Assembly: GCA_034231615.1 (NCBI GenBank)
Contig: CM067310.1
Coordinates: 3,888,510 to 3,952,509, forward strand
Length of the DNA stretch: 64,000 nucleotides
Reading direction: 5' to 3'
DNA from: Meghimatium bilineatum
Taxonomy: Eukaryota > Mollusca > Gastropoda > Stylommatophora > Philomycidae
The notes under the pieces are model-generated. The model was not told where the DNA came from. It worked only from the letters and a program-made list of their open reading frames with translations, and did not search any database. The translations under genes and the position numbers were made by a program. Every line of letters begins with the position of its first letter. Position 1 is the stretch's first letter. This document shows, in pieces, positions 62,600-64,000 of the stretch.

Positions 62600-62715
62600 T
62601 TCCAGTGGATATTACTTTCCATGTATGTTGTAAACGGCAACTAAAGTGGTTGGGAGTTGGCTGCCCATTCCATATAGGGTCAAATTGACCAAGAAGCCAT
62701 GATGAAATCAGTTTA
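62600..62715 (+). mobile_element. SINE-3 fragment, 5' part
   Basis: ACTTTCCATGTATGTTGTAA, GGCAACTAAAGTGGTTGGGA and CCATTCCATATAGGGTCAAA correspond to the head of SINE-3. The tail half is missing. Confidence 0.65.
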
Positions 62716-62768
62716 CAAGAAGCAACTGAACAATAGAATCCCCTTGGTCTTTCATTGTCTATTACTTT

Positions 62769-64000
62769 CAGGTCACAAGCTGGTCCGATTTAATCTAAGC
62801 TGTTTGAGTCTCTATCACACCCCCTAGAGTCAGATACTTAGATAATGTCCAGGTCACAAGCTGGTTGAGTCTCTATCACTCCACCTAGAGTCAGATACTT
62901 AGATAATGTCCAGGTCACAAGCTGGTTGAGTCTCTATCACTCCACCTAGAGTCAGATACTTAGATAATGTCCAGGTCACAAGCTGGTTGAGTCTCTATCA
63001 CTCCACCTAGAGTCAGATACTTAGATAATGTCCAGGTCACAAGCTGGTTGAGTCTCTATCACTCCACCTAGAGTCAGATACTTAGATAATGTCCAGGTCA
63101 CAAGCTGGTTGAGTCTCTATCACTCCACTTAGAGTCAGATACTTAGATAATGTCCAGGTCACAAGCTGGTTGAGTCTCTATCACTCCACCTAGAGTCAGA
63201 TACTTAGATAATGTCCAGGTCACAAGCTGGTTGAGTCTCTATCACTCCACCTAGAGTCAGATACTTAGATAATGTCCAGGTCACAAGCTGGTTGAGTCTC
63301 TATCACTCCACCTAGAGTCAGATACTTAGATAATGTCCAGGTCACAAGCTGGTTGAGTCTCTATCACTCCACCTAGAGTCAGATACTTAGATAATGTCCA
63401 GGTCACAAGCTGGTTGAGTCTCTATCACTCCACCTAGAGTCAGATACTTAGATAATGTCCAGGTCACAAGCTGGTTGAGTCTCTATCACTCCACCTAGAG
63501 TCAGATACTTAGATAATGTCCAGGTCACAAGCTGGTTGAGTCTCTATCACACCCCCTAGAGTCAGATACTTAGATAATGTCCAGGTCACAAGCTGGTTGA
63601 GTCTCTATCACTCCACCTAGAGTCAGATACTTAGATAATGTCCAGGTCACAAGCTGGTTGAGTCTCTATCACTCCACCTAGAGTCAGATACTTAGATAAT
63701 GTCCAGGTCACAAGCTGGTTGAGTCTCTATCACTCCACCTAGAGTCAGCTACTTAGTTAAATGTCCAGGTCACAAGCTGATTGAGTCTCTATCACTCCAC
63801 CTAGAGTCAGATACTTAGTTAAATGTTCAGGTCACAAGCTGGTTGAGTCTCTATCACTCCACCTAGAGTCAGATACTTAGTTAAATGTCCAGGTCACAAG
63901 CTGGTTGAGTCTCTATCACTCCACCTAGAGTCAGATTGTCCAGGTCACAAGCTGGTTGAGTCTCTATCACTCCACCTAGAGTCAGATTGTCCAGGTCACA
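62769..64000. repeat. 61-bp satellite, about 20 copies, continues past the window
   Basis: The unit contains CAGGTCACAAGCTGGTTGAG, TCTCTATCACTCCACCTAGA and GTCAGATACTTAGATAATGT plus C. Left copies carry CACACCCCCTAG. From about 63749 copies read TTAGTTAAATG, and the last two lack ATACTTAGATA, so the right edge is a separate subfamily. The array is cut by the window end. Confidence 0.95.

Noticed and set aside
62262-62633. A 123-residue secreted or membrane protein
   Set aside because: The frame runs into a SINE-3 fragment at its 3' end and has no recognisable domain.

Overview
The window is nuclear DNA of an animal. It holds one intron-rich host gene set in a dense field of retroelements and minisatellites. 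There are no operons or bacterial-type signals. Introns have GT..AG ends, and the repeats are SINEs with tRNA-like heads plus LINE 3' fragments. The LINE tail proteins and the SSR1 protein look invertebrate, most likely lophotrochozoan and possibly a mollusc; that placement is an inference.

The only gene recognised with confidence is SSR1, encoding the alpha subunit of the translocon-associated protein complex (TRAP-alpha). It lies on the + strand from 34927 to 57257 in nine coding exons. The exon lengths sum to 894 nt, exactly 297 codons plus a stop, and every junction stays in frame. The protein has a signal peptide, an acidic lumenal segment, the conserved lumenal domain with two N-glycosylation sequons, one membrane span and a basic cytosolic tail. 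A poly(A) signal follows at 57347. One further possible host exon (minus strand, 30637-30960) and one unexplained open frame (minus strand, about 38329-38679) were seen but not identified.

Region 0-34 kb is intergenic. It carries fragments of at least seven LINE types, five SINE families (called SINE-1 to SINE-5 here) and more than a dozen tandem arrays. Several insertions are nested, with readable target-site duplications: LINE in LINE at 5.5 and 9.3 kb, LINE in SINE at 15.9 kb, and SINE in SINE at 28.7 kb. Two arrays (38-bp and 45-bp units) grew out of the coding sequence of a single LINE copy at 10.8-12.0 kb. Two others grew from the 3' end of SINE-5.

Region 34-57 kb is SSR1, whose introns hold the same families. 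Intron 6 (47248-52982) contains a tandem array of about 942-bp units. A Penelope-like fragment and then a 920-bp piggyBac-like element (TTAA duplications, 51181-52100) entered that array, and matching empty sites survive in sister units. Intron 7 holds a 1.6-kb RTE/BovB-like LINE on the opposite strand.

Region 57-64 kb has more SINEs, a Penelope-like element remnant with a GIY-YIG endonuclease frame (61.1-62.0 kb), and a 61-bp satellite that runs off the end of the window.

The SINE-2 and SINE-3 families end in the same short sequence plus (GAA)n as one LINE family, which points to a LINE/SINE mobilisation partnership. No clearly new gene system was found. The most informative structures are the minisatellites born from transposable elements and the layered history of intron 6. 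Repeat boundaries were read by eye and are approximate unless a target-site duplication is cited.
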